Below are positions 1-6,473 of a stretch of 10,277 nucleotides of DNA, piece by piece. The position numbers and the translations under genes were made by a program. This DNA comes from Nitrospirota bacterium (lineage in GTDB: Bacteria; Nitrospirota; 9FT-COMBO-42-15; HDB-SIOI813). Under the pieces are notes generated by a model. That model saw only the letters and a list, made by a program, of their open reading frames with translations. It made no database searches and was not told the origin of the DNA. The DNA lies in assembly GCA_016234155.1 (NCBI GenBank), contig JACRGZ010000115.1, forward strand, positions 1 through 10,277. The letters are read 5' to 3'. The first letter of the stretch is position 1, and every line of letters starts with the position of its first letter.

Positions 1-786
1 AGGCTGACAAGGATCCTTACCTGTATCTATAATATCCGAAGGGGTACCACATGCATATCCACTATCTGCACAAAGAGTATCTGTAGTCTGCCAATCATCA
101 TTCTGCGCAATATACTTACCATCAGCAATAGACCAAAGCTGTAACATGGGATTGGACAATGTCCCGGAATAATTGTATGGCGCACCACTCATAGATGGTC
201 CACGTCCCCGAATCAAAACAGACTTATTACCTGTTCCTGCCCCAATTATAAATCCTCCCGTCAGTACATTAAATCCAGTCTGCACAATTGCCCTGGTTGA
301 AAGGTTGTTCAATTTGGGCATAGTTGATGTGTCAGGATCAAATATCTCAAAAATACCTAATCCTGTGCCATCATTAACACCGCTCTCTGTAACTGTATAT
401 CTCCCAGGTGGCAGTGTTATTAGCAGGGCTGCCTCATTGCTACATCCCGGCGGAGCCACCGTCTGGTTCGGGTTTGGTTGACAAGGATCCTTTCCTGTAG
501 CTGTAATATCCGAAGGGGTACCACATGCATATCCACTATCTGCACACAGAGAGTCCGTAGTCTGCCAATCATCATTCTGTGCTATATACTTACCCTCAGT
601 AATAGACCAAAGCTGTAACATGGGATTGGACAATGTCCCGGAATAATTGTATGGCGCACCACTCAATGATGGACCACGGCCACGTATCAGAAGTGTCTTT
701 GGACTACTCCCGCCAAGCACAAACCCTCCTGTTACTACATTAAATCCTGTCTGCACAACCGCTCTGGATGAAAGATTGATGAGTTT
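1..786 (-). repeat. Two tandem copies (second partial) of a ~474-bp coding repeat
   Basis: A long stretch recurs at an offset of 474 bp, for example CTGTAACATGGG at 139 and at 613 and GACAAGGATCC at 6 and at 480. The units are about 316-786 and 1-315; a one-codon indel (GSSPKT versus GTGNKS) shortens the offset to 471 bp at the unit start. Large blocks are identical in DNA, pointing to recent duplication or gene conversion. The protein unit holds LIRGRGPS, SGAPYNYSGTLSNPMLQLWS and a Cys-bearing CADSGYACGTPSDI segment. Further copies may lie to the left. Confidence 0.93.
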
Positions 787-3700
787 GGATACATCACCAA
801 CATTAGTCGTCTCGGTTGCACTGTTATTAGTCGTATCCGGATCAGTTTCATTCGCCGTAACACTCGCTGTATTGCCAATCATTCCCGCTGGTGGATTGGT
901 GCCTGCTACTATTGTTATCGTTGCGATAGAACCATAAGCAAGTGTGTCAAGGTTACATGTAACAGTAGTCGTTCCACTGCATATCCCCTGGCTTGGCAGT
1001 GCTGACACATAAGTCAACGAATCAAGTGTGTCCGTCACTGTCACTCCTGTCGCTGTGCTTGGCCCATTGTTGGTAACTGTAATTGTATAGGTTACATTAT
1101 CCCCCACTTGTGGCACAGGATCAGGCGAATCGGTCTTTGTAATGGAAAGGTCTGCGCTTGCAGTGCCTGTATTAAATGTGGCAGTGCAGCTCTTGGCGCT
1201 GTCCACCGTTACCACGCCATCTGAGCAGTCGGCATCGCCACTCCAGCCGGCAAACACTGAACCTGTGGCAGGTGTGGCTGTCAGGGTTACAGACGTCCCG
1301 TAGGTGTATGCCTCACTGCAGTCACTACCGCAGCTAATACCGGCAGGGCTGCTCGTTACAGTACCGCTGCCGGTGCCTGACTTGCTGACAGAAAGTGTGT
1401 AGGTCTGTAGATTAAATGTGGCAGTACAGCTCTTGGCGCTGTCCACCGTAACTATACCATCTGAGCAGTCTGCATCGCCACTCCACCCGGCAAACAGTGA
1501 ACCTGTGGCAGGTGTAGCTGTCAGGGTCACAGACGTCCCGTAGCTATATGCCTCATCACAGTCAACCCCGCAATTAATCCCTCCAGGGCTGCTCGTCACA
1601 GTACCGCTGCCGGTGCCTGCGTTGATGACAGAAAGTGTGTAGGTCTGCAGATTAAATGTGGCAGTGCAGCTCTTGGCGCTGTCTACTATAACTATACCAT
1701 CTAAGCAGTCGGCATCGCCACTCCACCCGGCAAACGCTGAACCTGTGGCAGGTGTGGCTGTCAGGGTCACAACCGTCCCGTAGGTGTATGCCTCACTACA
1801 GTCAACCCCGCAGTTGATACCGCCAGGGCTGCTCGTTACAGTACCGCTCCCGGTGCCTGCATTGCTGACAGACAGTGTAACAGTCGGGGCTCCAATACAT
1901 GTAACAAAGGCGTCCCAGACCCCCCCGCCAAAGGTTCCCTGAATTAGGGGAGGCACAGTTGGAAAAATCGGAAAATTTGTAGAGATGGTCCTCCCGGTGA
2001 TACAGACCCTTCCTGCGGAATCAGAGGCGATGGCCAGACCCTGATCCTCAAGGCTTCCCCCAAGGTAGGTGGAGTAGACCAGGCTATCACCAGAGGGAGA
2101 AATAGACGTGACAAAGGCATCCCAGAGTCCCCCTGCATAGGTCCCTTGAGCAGGAGGAGACAAGACTGGAAAGTCAGTGGAATCGGTCTGACCGGTGACG
2201 TAAGCATTCCCTGCGCTATCTATCGCGATACTAGGTGACTGATCTTTACCACTCCCACCCAGGTATGTAGAATAGACCAGCCCATTACCATCGGGATTAA
2301 GCTTGGTGACAAAAGCATCGCCATTTCCACCATAGGAGGTATCATATGCACCTGTGGTTGTCGGAAAATCACTTGAAGCAGTATCACCTGTGATATAGGC
2401 ATTTCCATCACTATCGATCACAATGTTACGTCCTCTATCCACAAAACTCCCATCACTTCCACTTCCACCCAGATATGTAGAATAGACCAGCCCATTACCA
2501 ACGGAATTAAGTTTGGTAACAAAAACATCGCTCGATCCACCATGGAAGGTATCATATGCACCTGGGGTCGTTGGAAAAGTGCTGGATTTAGTATCACCGG
2601 CTATATAGGCGTATCCACCGCTATCCACTGCTATGCCACGACCAATATCTTCACTGCTTCCCCCCAGATAGGTAGAATAGACCAGCGCACTACCGGCAGC
2701 ATTTAGCTTGGTAACAAAACTATCCTCTTTCCCACCTCCACCATAGGAGGTATCATATGCACCTGATGTCGTTGGAAAAGTGCTGGATTTAGTATCACCG
2801 GTTACATAGGCGTTTCCAGCGCTATCCACTGCAATGCCCCGACCGGTATCCTGACCGCTTCCCCCCAGATAGGTAGAATAGACCAGCGCATTACCGGTTG
2901 AATTCAGCTTGGTAACAAAGGCATCACTACTTCCAGAGTTAGAGCTATAAAGTGGAAGGTATACCGGAAAGTTGTTAGAACTGGTAATTCCAGTAATATA
3001 GACATTTCCAGAGCCGTCTATCGCTATGTCTCGGGCATCATCATCAGAGCTGCCACCAAGGTAAGTGGAGAAGACCATGGCAGTTCCGGAAGGATTAATC
3101 TTGGTCACAAAAACATCATCGCCACCACTATTGCTGACTTGAAACGGCGCATAAGTCGGGAAATCAGTGGAGGCGGTATCTCCAACTACATAGGCATTAC
3201 CATCAATATCCAGCGTAATGCCATGACCATCATCATATGCACTCCCTCCTAAATATGTAGAATAGTCCAGTATTGGGTCAATAACAAGAGGATAGCGTTT
3301 ATCATACCCGGCTACTTCGAAGCCATATGTAGAGAGGCCTTTATCTGGGTGTTCGGGCCTAATAAGCCTGAAACTTCCAGCCACCTCTACCCGCTTTCCA
3401 TCAATCTCCTGGTAGATATAAGGCTTTTTTTGAAAGAGTTTCCCTTCCTTAAGACCTATTTCCATCCCGCCATTTTCCAGTACTCTCAAACCATCTACCT
3501 CTTCAAACGCCATCTTGATTTTGGCAGGGTCTGCACCCGGCTTAACGATAATATCATACTCAAGCTGACGATCAGTACCATAAAACTTGATGTTAATGCC
3601 AGGATAGACCTCTTTGAAAACGACTGCACTGTAGGTCGGGATATTTGTTTTCCATCCTGCCGGGTCGTTACCGATAAAGTAGTTGACCTTGCTTTCCTGC

Positions 3701-4116
3701 GGATCGGCGGCAATGATCTCCGGATTTTTATTGGCACTGAGGAAGGAAAGCTTGACGAGTTGGGAGGTGATAGCCCCCCCACCCCGGCCCTCCCCCGCAA
3801 GGGAGGAGGGAGTAAGCGGAAGAATGTCCTTCTTCTCATTTCTGATCAATGACAGGTAGACACCGTCCTCCGCAAAGAAGGTACTATGTCCGCTCCCCTT
3901 CTCGTAGAACTTGACCCTTTTGTCCAACTGCCCATTATTCTGAATGAAATACAGGGGGAGTTTACTGAGGACCTCATGTTCATGGGTATTCATTCCCGTC
4001 TGGTGATCCGATTTATTGATGTCAGGGGGAGCTATGCTATGGCTAACTACGGCCATGATGTGGCACATTACTAAGATAATCGCTACTATTCCCACTATTT
4101 TTGTGAATAATCTCAT
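1..4116 (-). CDS. Giant exported SBBP-repeat/InlB-repeat/DUF11 protein, C-terminus beyond the window
   Basis: I translated this frame from ATG 4116 to base 1: 1372 codons without a stop, still open at the left edge. GGAGGT (4122-4127) lies 5 nt before the ATG. Domains seen: an N-terminal hydrophobic export signal (about 1-29); a DUF7948-like region (about 48-278) with LPLYFIQNNGQ and VNYFIGNDPAGW; seven SBBP repeats carrying the YSTYLGGS signature (about 280-740); three 80-residue InlB-type repeats (about 745-983), each with four Cys, GWSGDADC and SCTATFN; a DUF11-like domain (about 986-1096); and two copies of a 158-residue unit beginning with LSSRA/LSTRA, VQTGFNV and LIRGRGPS (1111 onward). 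By family knowledge this is a secreted or surface-anchored, probably adhesive or structural protein; a C-terminal sorting tail may lie outside the window. It follows the PEP-CTERM gene by 60 nt, so the two may be co-transcribed. Residues about 98-115 (LTPSSLAGEGRGGG) come from a REP-like element. The exact function is unknown. Confidence 0.93.
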   Translation of the reverse strand, partial: MRLFTKIVGIVAIILVMCHIMAVVSHSIAPPDINKSDHQTGMNTHEHEVLSKLPLYFIQNNGQLDKRVKFYEKGSGHSTFFAEDGVYLSLIRNEKKDILPLTPSSLAGEGRGGGAITSQLVKLSFLSANKNPEIIAADPQESKVNYFIGNDPAGWKTNIPTYSAVVFKEVYPGINIKFYGTDRQLEYDIIVKPGADPAKIKMAFEEVDGLRVLENGGMEIGLKEGKLFQKKPYIYQEIDGKRVEVAGSFRLIRPEHPDKGLSTYGFEVAGYDKRYPLVIDPILDYSTYLGGSAYDDGHGITLDIDGNAYVVGDTASTDFPTYAPFQVSNSGGDDVFVTKINPSGTAMVFSTYLGGSSDDDARDIAIDGSGNVYITGITSSNNFPVYLPLYSSNSGSSDAFVTKLNSTGNALVYSTYLGGSGQDTGRGIAVDSAGNAYVTGDTKSSTFPTTSGAYDTSYGGGGKEDSFVTKLNAAGSALVYSTYLGGSSEDIGRGIAVDSGGYAYIAGDTKSSTFPTTPGAYDTFHGGSSDVFVTKLNSVGNGLVYSTYLGGSGSDGSFVDRGRNIVIDSDGNAYITGDTASSDFPTTTGAYDTSYGGNGDAFVTKLNPDGNGLVYSTYLGGSGKDQSPSIAIDSAGNAYVTGQTDSTDFPVLSPPAQGTYAGGLWDAFVTSISPSGDSLVYSTYLGGSLEDQGLAIASDSAGRVCITGRTISTNFPIFPTVPPLIQGTFGGGVWDAFVTCIGAPTVTLSVSNAGTGSGTVTSSPGGINCGVDCSEAYTYGTVVTLTATPATGSAFAGWSGDADCLDGIVIVDSAKSCTATFNLQTYTLSVINAGTGSGTVTSSPGGINCGVDCDEAYSYGTSVTLTATPATGSLFAGWSGDADCSDGIVTVDSAKSCTATFNLQTYTLSVSKSGTGSGTVTSSPAGISCGSDCSEAYTYGTSVTLTATPATGSVFAGWSGDADCSDGVVTVDSAKSCTATFNTGTASADLSITKTDSPDPVPQVGDNVTYTITVTNNGPSTATGVTVTDTLDSLTYVSALPSQGICSGTTTVTCNLDTLAYGSIATITIVAGTNPPAGMIGNTASVTANETDPDTTNNSATETTNVGDVSKLINLSSRAVVQTGFNVVTGGFVLGGSSPKTLLIRGRGPSLSGAPYNYSGTLSNPMLQLWSITEGKYIAQNDDWQTTDSLCADSGYACGTPSDITATGKDPCQPNPNQTVAPPGCSNEAALLITLPPGRYTVTESGVNDGTGLGIFEIFDPDTSTMPKLNNLSTRAIVQTGFNVLTGGFIIGAGTGNKSVLIRGRGPSMSGAPYNYSGTLSNPMLQLWSIADGKYIAQNDDWQTTDTLCADSGYACGTPSDIIDTGKDPCQP
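1170..1884 (-). repeat. Three tandem 240-bp InlB-type coding repeats
   Basis: The marker TCTTGGCGCT occurs at 1191, 1431 and 1671, giving an exact 240-bp (80-codon) period, with near-identical DNA between copies. Each protein unit contains GTGSGTVTSSP, a Cys-x3-Cys pair (as in CGVDC), TLTATPATGS, FAGWSGDADC and DSAKSCTATFN. This matches the divergent InlB B-repeat type common in bacterial surface proteins. The four Cys per unit could form two disulfides outside the cytoplasm, which is inference. Confidence 0.9.
1893..3282 (-). repeat. Seven SBBP beta-propeller coding repeats of about 200 bp
   Basis: The Y/F-STYLGGS signature is encoded near 3260, 3065, 2872, 2672, 2474, 2266 and 2063. Each repeat then has an AIDSxGNAYVTG-type strand, a DFPTT-like turn and a DAFVTKLN strand, the hallmark of SBBP (beta-propeller) repeats. 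Spacing is about 190-210 bp. The central copies (about 2520-2900) are the most alike in DNA, for example GATACTAAATCCAGCACTTT recurs in two neighbouring units. Seven blades fit one closed beta-propeller. Confidence 0.9.
3773..3815. repeat. REP-like C/G-rich palindrome inside the exoprotein gene
   Basis: CCTCCC (3789-3794) pairs with GGGAGG (3801-3806) around CCGCAA, preceded by a C-rich flank ACCCCGGCC. It resembles the palindromes at 5366-5386 and 10056-10076. Read in frame on the minus strand it encodes LTPSSLAGEGRGGG at about residues 98-115, a low-complexity interruption within the otherwise conserved N-terminal domain. The minus strand also has a run of seven G here. Confidence 0.7.
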
Positions 4117-4176
4117 AAGACACCTCCTCTGGTTAGCCAATGCCGCCTAAAATGACTCCTAATAGTCACAAACACC

Positions 4177-4926
4177 TCAGGAATCCCTTTTTCTCCTTTT
4201 CTCCATGCAAGCCATCACTATTATACCTGAGCCGAGAAGCAACCATGTTCCAGGTTCCGGCACTGGCCGGACAGCCCAGGCATACATCTCGGACTCCTTG
4301 TAGTCTTTTTCCTGGCGACCATATTCAAAGACAAAGACCCTGGAATTAAGAGAATCATATTCCGTACCCGACCAGTAATACCATGACAGTAAGTTATCAA
4401 AAGGGCCTGTATTGGATAACCCCCAACCGCTTTGAGGGCAATTACCAGAGGTATCACAATACCCGATGTTCTCTAATTCCACATAATACATATAGGCCAT
4501 CTCACTGGAAGGGCTAAAGATGTTATACCCTACATCAGTGGAACCATCGTACCTATAATTATTGTTATAACTGACTCCATTCACAGGGAGGGTCTGAGGA
4601 AGTCGCCAGTCACTGTAGTTGGCATAGCCAGTAATCGAGTCAAGATCAAAGTCAGTCGTGTTCAAGTAAGTTATCCAGTCATTGGCCTGGTCCCAGGTCA
4701 TCACACCGGTGGAGAGGAAACAATTGGCTGAATTTGAGCAGTAACCGGATGTGGAGGCAAAGTTTGCGTCTTTAAGCCACATGAGTGTTGAACCGTCGCC
4801 GTATGTGGCGTTGTCCCTTATCTGCGTTATGGTGCCGTTTGAATTATCAATAAGTGTGGCTCGTGAGGTAGCAGTAAGCCCAAAGAGTATAAAACTGATT
4901 ACAAATATGGAAAATACCCTTTTCAT
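4177..4926 (-). CDS. PEP-CTERM exported protein with DUF1566-like domain
   Basis: This 249-residue protein starts most likely at ATG 4926. An upstream ATG at 4986 would add 20 residues before a normal signal peptide and would run through a repeat. Residues 1-23 (MKRVFSIFVISFILFGLTA onward) form a signal peptide with a likely cut after SRA. The middle (about 30-220) has the DUF1566/Lcl pattern: LMWLKDANF, MTWDQANDWITYLN, YSDWRLPQT, YYWSGTEYD and YAWAVRPV. Two CxxxxxC pairs (CSNSANC, CDTSGNC) may form disulfides. The C-terminus is a textbook PEP-CTERM tail: VPEPGTWLLLGSGIIVM followed by the basic KRRKR. By family knowledge, exosortase recognises this tail and the protein is released to the cell surface or extracellular matrix. 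Its partner is probably the giant SBBP protein 60 nt downstream. No exosortase gene is in the window. The ribosome site is weak (AGAAAGAAA). Confidence 0.9.
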   Translation of the reverse strand: MKRVFSIFVISFILFGLTATSRATLIDNSNGTITQIRDNATYGDGSTLMWLKDANFASTSGYCSNSANCFLSTGVMTWDQANDWITYLNTTDFDLDSITGYANYSDWRLPQTLPVNGVSYNNNYRYDGSTDVGYNIFSPSSEMAYMYYVELENIGYCDTSGNCPQSGWGLSNTGPFDNLLSWYYWSGTEYDSLNSRVFVFEYGRQEKDYKESEMYAWAVRPVPEPGTWLLLGSGIIVMACMEKRRKRDS

Positions 4927-4951
4927 TCGATAATTTCTTTCTATTGATGAA

Positions 4952-4975
4952 CTCGTAAAAAGTCTAAAAACGACT
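4952..4975. repeat. 24-bp direct repeat, copy 1 (PEP-CTERM leader)
   Basis: This 24-bp stretch (core TCGTAAAAAGTC then TAAAAACGAC) is identical to 5198-5221, 246 bp away. It lies 26-49 nt upstream of the PEP-CTERM start codon. Unlike copy 2, the right-hand inverted arm has decayed (GACTATTTCCG instead of GACTTCTTACG). Confidence 0.85.
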
Positions 4976-5197
4976 ATTTCCGTCATCTATTATGTCAGAT
5001 CAGGAAATGACTTCAGTGAGGTTTGTTCTTCAGGGGATGGTCAGGGATTTTGTCAGGAGGATAAACTACACATGGCCCTTAGACAAGCTCATAGCCCGCC
5101 ACGGCATTAGGACCTGCTCCTCCTCGCTTCCTTAAACAGAAAATCCTCTGAAGACTATGCCCTCCTTCTCAAAATATATAAAAATACACTTAATGGT

Positions 5198-5229
5198 CTC
5201 GTAAAAAGTCTAAAAACGACTTCTTACGA
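5198..5229. repeat. 24-bp direct repeat, copy 2, with intact hairpin
   Basis: Arms TCGTAAAAAGTC (5199-5210) and GACTTCTTACGA (5218-5229) match at 11 of 12 positions around a 7-nt loop. The first 24 bp equal 4952-4975. It looks like one member of a dispersed hairpin family or the end of a small non-autonomous element. Confidence 0.8.
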
Positions 5230-5300
5230 TTCCATCACACTTGTATCCTATAATTCCACAGTTCCTATAATCGCAAGAGTAGTGCCAATGGTTACAATTT

Positions 5301-5319
5301 GCCGACCATAAAGGTCGGC
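5301..5319. repeat. Short hairpin repeat GCCGACC-ATAAA-GGTCGGC
   Basis: A perfect 7-bp stem (5301-5307 with 5313-5319) and 5-nt loop, followed by GCTACGGTAGAA. It has the look of a dispersed REP-type element. No T-run follows on either strand, so it is not a standard terminator. Confidence 0.6.
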
Positions 5320-5365
5320 GCTACGGTAGAATATAGTAACTGAGAGGAACCCACACTCACCCTGA

Positions 5366-5386
5366 CCCTCTCCCTGAGGGAGAGGG
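5366..5386. repeat. REP-like palindrome, intergenic copy
   Basis: CCCTCTCCCT (5366-5375) and AGGGAGAGGG (5377-5386) are perfect inverted 10-bp arms around a single G, preceded by CTCACCCTGA. The layout (10-bp C/T-rich arm, one central G, G/A-rich arm) equals that at 10056-10076. Confidence 0.8.
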
Positions 5387-5811
5387 AAATTAGAAATCGT
5401 GTGTAGGATGGACACAACTTGGTTATCCATTTGACAATAATAGCTTAGTCTGTTTTCTAACTTATTGCTTTATAAGAATTTTTCTTTTCGGTGTGGCAGG
5501 ATGTATCAAAGATGTGTAAAAAGGTGTCATTAATGTGGCCTTCTATTCGTTGAATATAAATGTAGTCTGGACTGAAGGTTCTACTGAGACCTTGTCCGGC
5601 TTTTATGGTATGGCGAAGGCTTCTTTGAGTGGAAATGTGAATCCTATTAGAGGAGAAGAAAGGACATCATCTATAAAGAATATGCCGGATAATTTATACC
5701 CCATAATTTTTTCATGTCTATCCTGTTATCTTGTCAAATCTTTTTCCTCCGGTGAACTATTACAATAACTGCTTATCGGCTGATGTTTTCATGGAAATAA
5801 TTTAATCTCAT

Positions 5812-6366
5812 TTAAGCGAATATATCTCGTAAGGATATTTGCAGATCAGGCAAACGGGGAGAAGTGACAATGCCATCTTCCTGATACGAAGCATTCAATT
5901 CAAACTGATGCTGTTGGAGGGTGTATACCTCGACCGTCTCTTCTTCCGGATCCACAATCCAGTATTCCTGTACTCCAAACTGGGCGTAGAGACGCTTCTT
6001 TTTTACGAGGTCTCTATAGGCAGTGGAAGGGGAGAGGATTTCTATGACGAGGTCTGGGGCGCCTTTTATATTGGCTGCTGTAATAATACCATAGCGCTCC
6101 TTAGAGACAAAGATAATGTCTGGTTCAAAGACGTTGTCGTTATCAAGGACAACATCGTATGGTGAGAGGAAGACCTCTCCCATGTTTTTCTCTATAAGAT
6201 ACTGTGTTATCTTGAGATGGAGTCTGCCTAATATTCTTTGATGCCACGTATTTGGCGATGGGGTCATCAGCAATTCTCCTTCTATAAGCTCGTAGCGCTC
6301 ATCGTCAGGGGTCTTCATATAATCTTCTATAGTATATTTCTTTTTTTCCTGTGGTCGAGTGGCCAT
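5812..6366 (-). CDS. Uma2 family (DUF820) putative nuclease
   Basis: A 184-residue protein with the full Uma2 pattern: YTIEDYMKTPDDERYELIEG (11-30), TPSPNTWHQRI (35-45), EPDIIFV (81-87), PDLVIEILSPST (104-115) and KKKRLYAQFGVQEYWIVDPE (122-141). In this PD-(D/E)XK-like fold the likely metal-site residues are D83, E109 and a Lys at 122-124. Uma2 proteins are classed as putative restriction-endonuclease-like enzymes; their true role is mostly unknown and many genomes carry numerous copies. ATG 6366 is supported by GGAG (6374-6377) with 7-nt spacing and by a consensus promoter just upstream. It stands alone downstream of gltX with no partner methylase or antitoxin. Length is normal for the family. 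Confidence 0.92.
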   Translation of the reverse strand: MATRPQEKKKYTIEDYMKTPDDERYELIEGELLMTPSPNTWHQRILGRLHLKITQYLIEKNMGEVFLSPYDVVLDNDNVFEPDIIFVSKERYGIITAANIKGAPDLVIEILSPSTAYRDLVKKKRLYAQFGVQEYWIVDPEEETVEVYTLQQHQFELNASYQEDGIVTSPRLPDLQISLRDIFA

Positions 6367-6398
6367 ATTGACTCTCCAGAAAATGGTTAGATAATTTA

Positions 6399-6427
6399 AC
6401 TATAACGAATGTATCAGGTGGAGTCAA
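6399..6427 (-). promoter_or_regulatory. Sigma70-type promoter of the Uma2 gene
   Basis: On the minus strand, TTGACT (6427-6422), a 17-nt spacer and TATAGT (6404-6399) fit the -35/-10 consensus at the ideal distance. Transcription would start near 6392, leaving a short leader of about 26 nt with GGAG before ATG 6366. This implies Uma2 is transcribed separately from gltX. Confidence 0.7.
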
Positions 6428-6473
6428 GAAAAGCTATGCAAATTTGACAGCATACGGCGACCCCCACGCTGCA

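Larger units (their letters stand above)
4927..5811. other. Gene-poor 0.9-kb region with small repeats
   Basis: I find no convincing gene here. It holds a 24-bp direct repeat pair (4952-4975, 5198-5221), a hairpin (5301-5319), a REP-like palindrome (5366-5386) and a run near 5706-5740 whose minus strand reads ACAGGATAGACATGAAAAA, resembling a common intergenic microrepeat. A plus-strand ORF of 42 codons (5007-5135) and one of 77 codons with a GTG start (5535-5768) show no motif I recognise. Around 5095-5310 a plus-strand frame interrupted by a stop reads ASLNRKSSEDYALLLKIYKN, which might be a decayed gene fragment, but I cannot name it. Confidence 0.6.

Noticed and set aside
3349..3852. Plus-strand ORF of 167 codons
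   Set aside because: It lies antisense to the DUF7948-like part of the exoprotein, which has clear family motifs and a strong ribosome site; no motif in the plus-strand product.
4153..4168. TGACT/AGTCA hairpin followed by TTTT on the minus strand, as a terminator of the PEP-CTERM gene
   Set aside because: Only a 5-bp A/T-containing stem with a short T-run; too weak to call a terminator.
5080..5110. Possible sigma54 (-24/-12) site upstream of the PEP-CTERM gene, as seen for some exosortase systems
   Set aside because: A TGGC is present, but no TTGC/TGC element follows at the right spacing.
5007..5135. Plus-strand 42-codon ORF with an AGGA upstream
   Set aside because: No recognisable domain, lies between repeats; kept only as part of the gene-poor region.
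5461..5480. CTTAT/ATAAG hairpin followed by T-rich sequence on the plus strand
   Set aside because: Five weak base pairs and no plus-strand gene upstream to terminate.
5535..5768. Plus-strand 77-codon ORF with GTG start
   Set aside because: Weak ribosome site, no motif, and its end overlaps a microrepeat-like stretch; coding status not supported.
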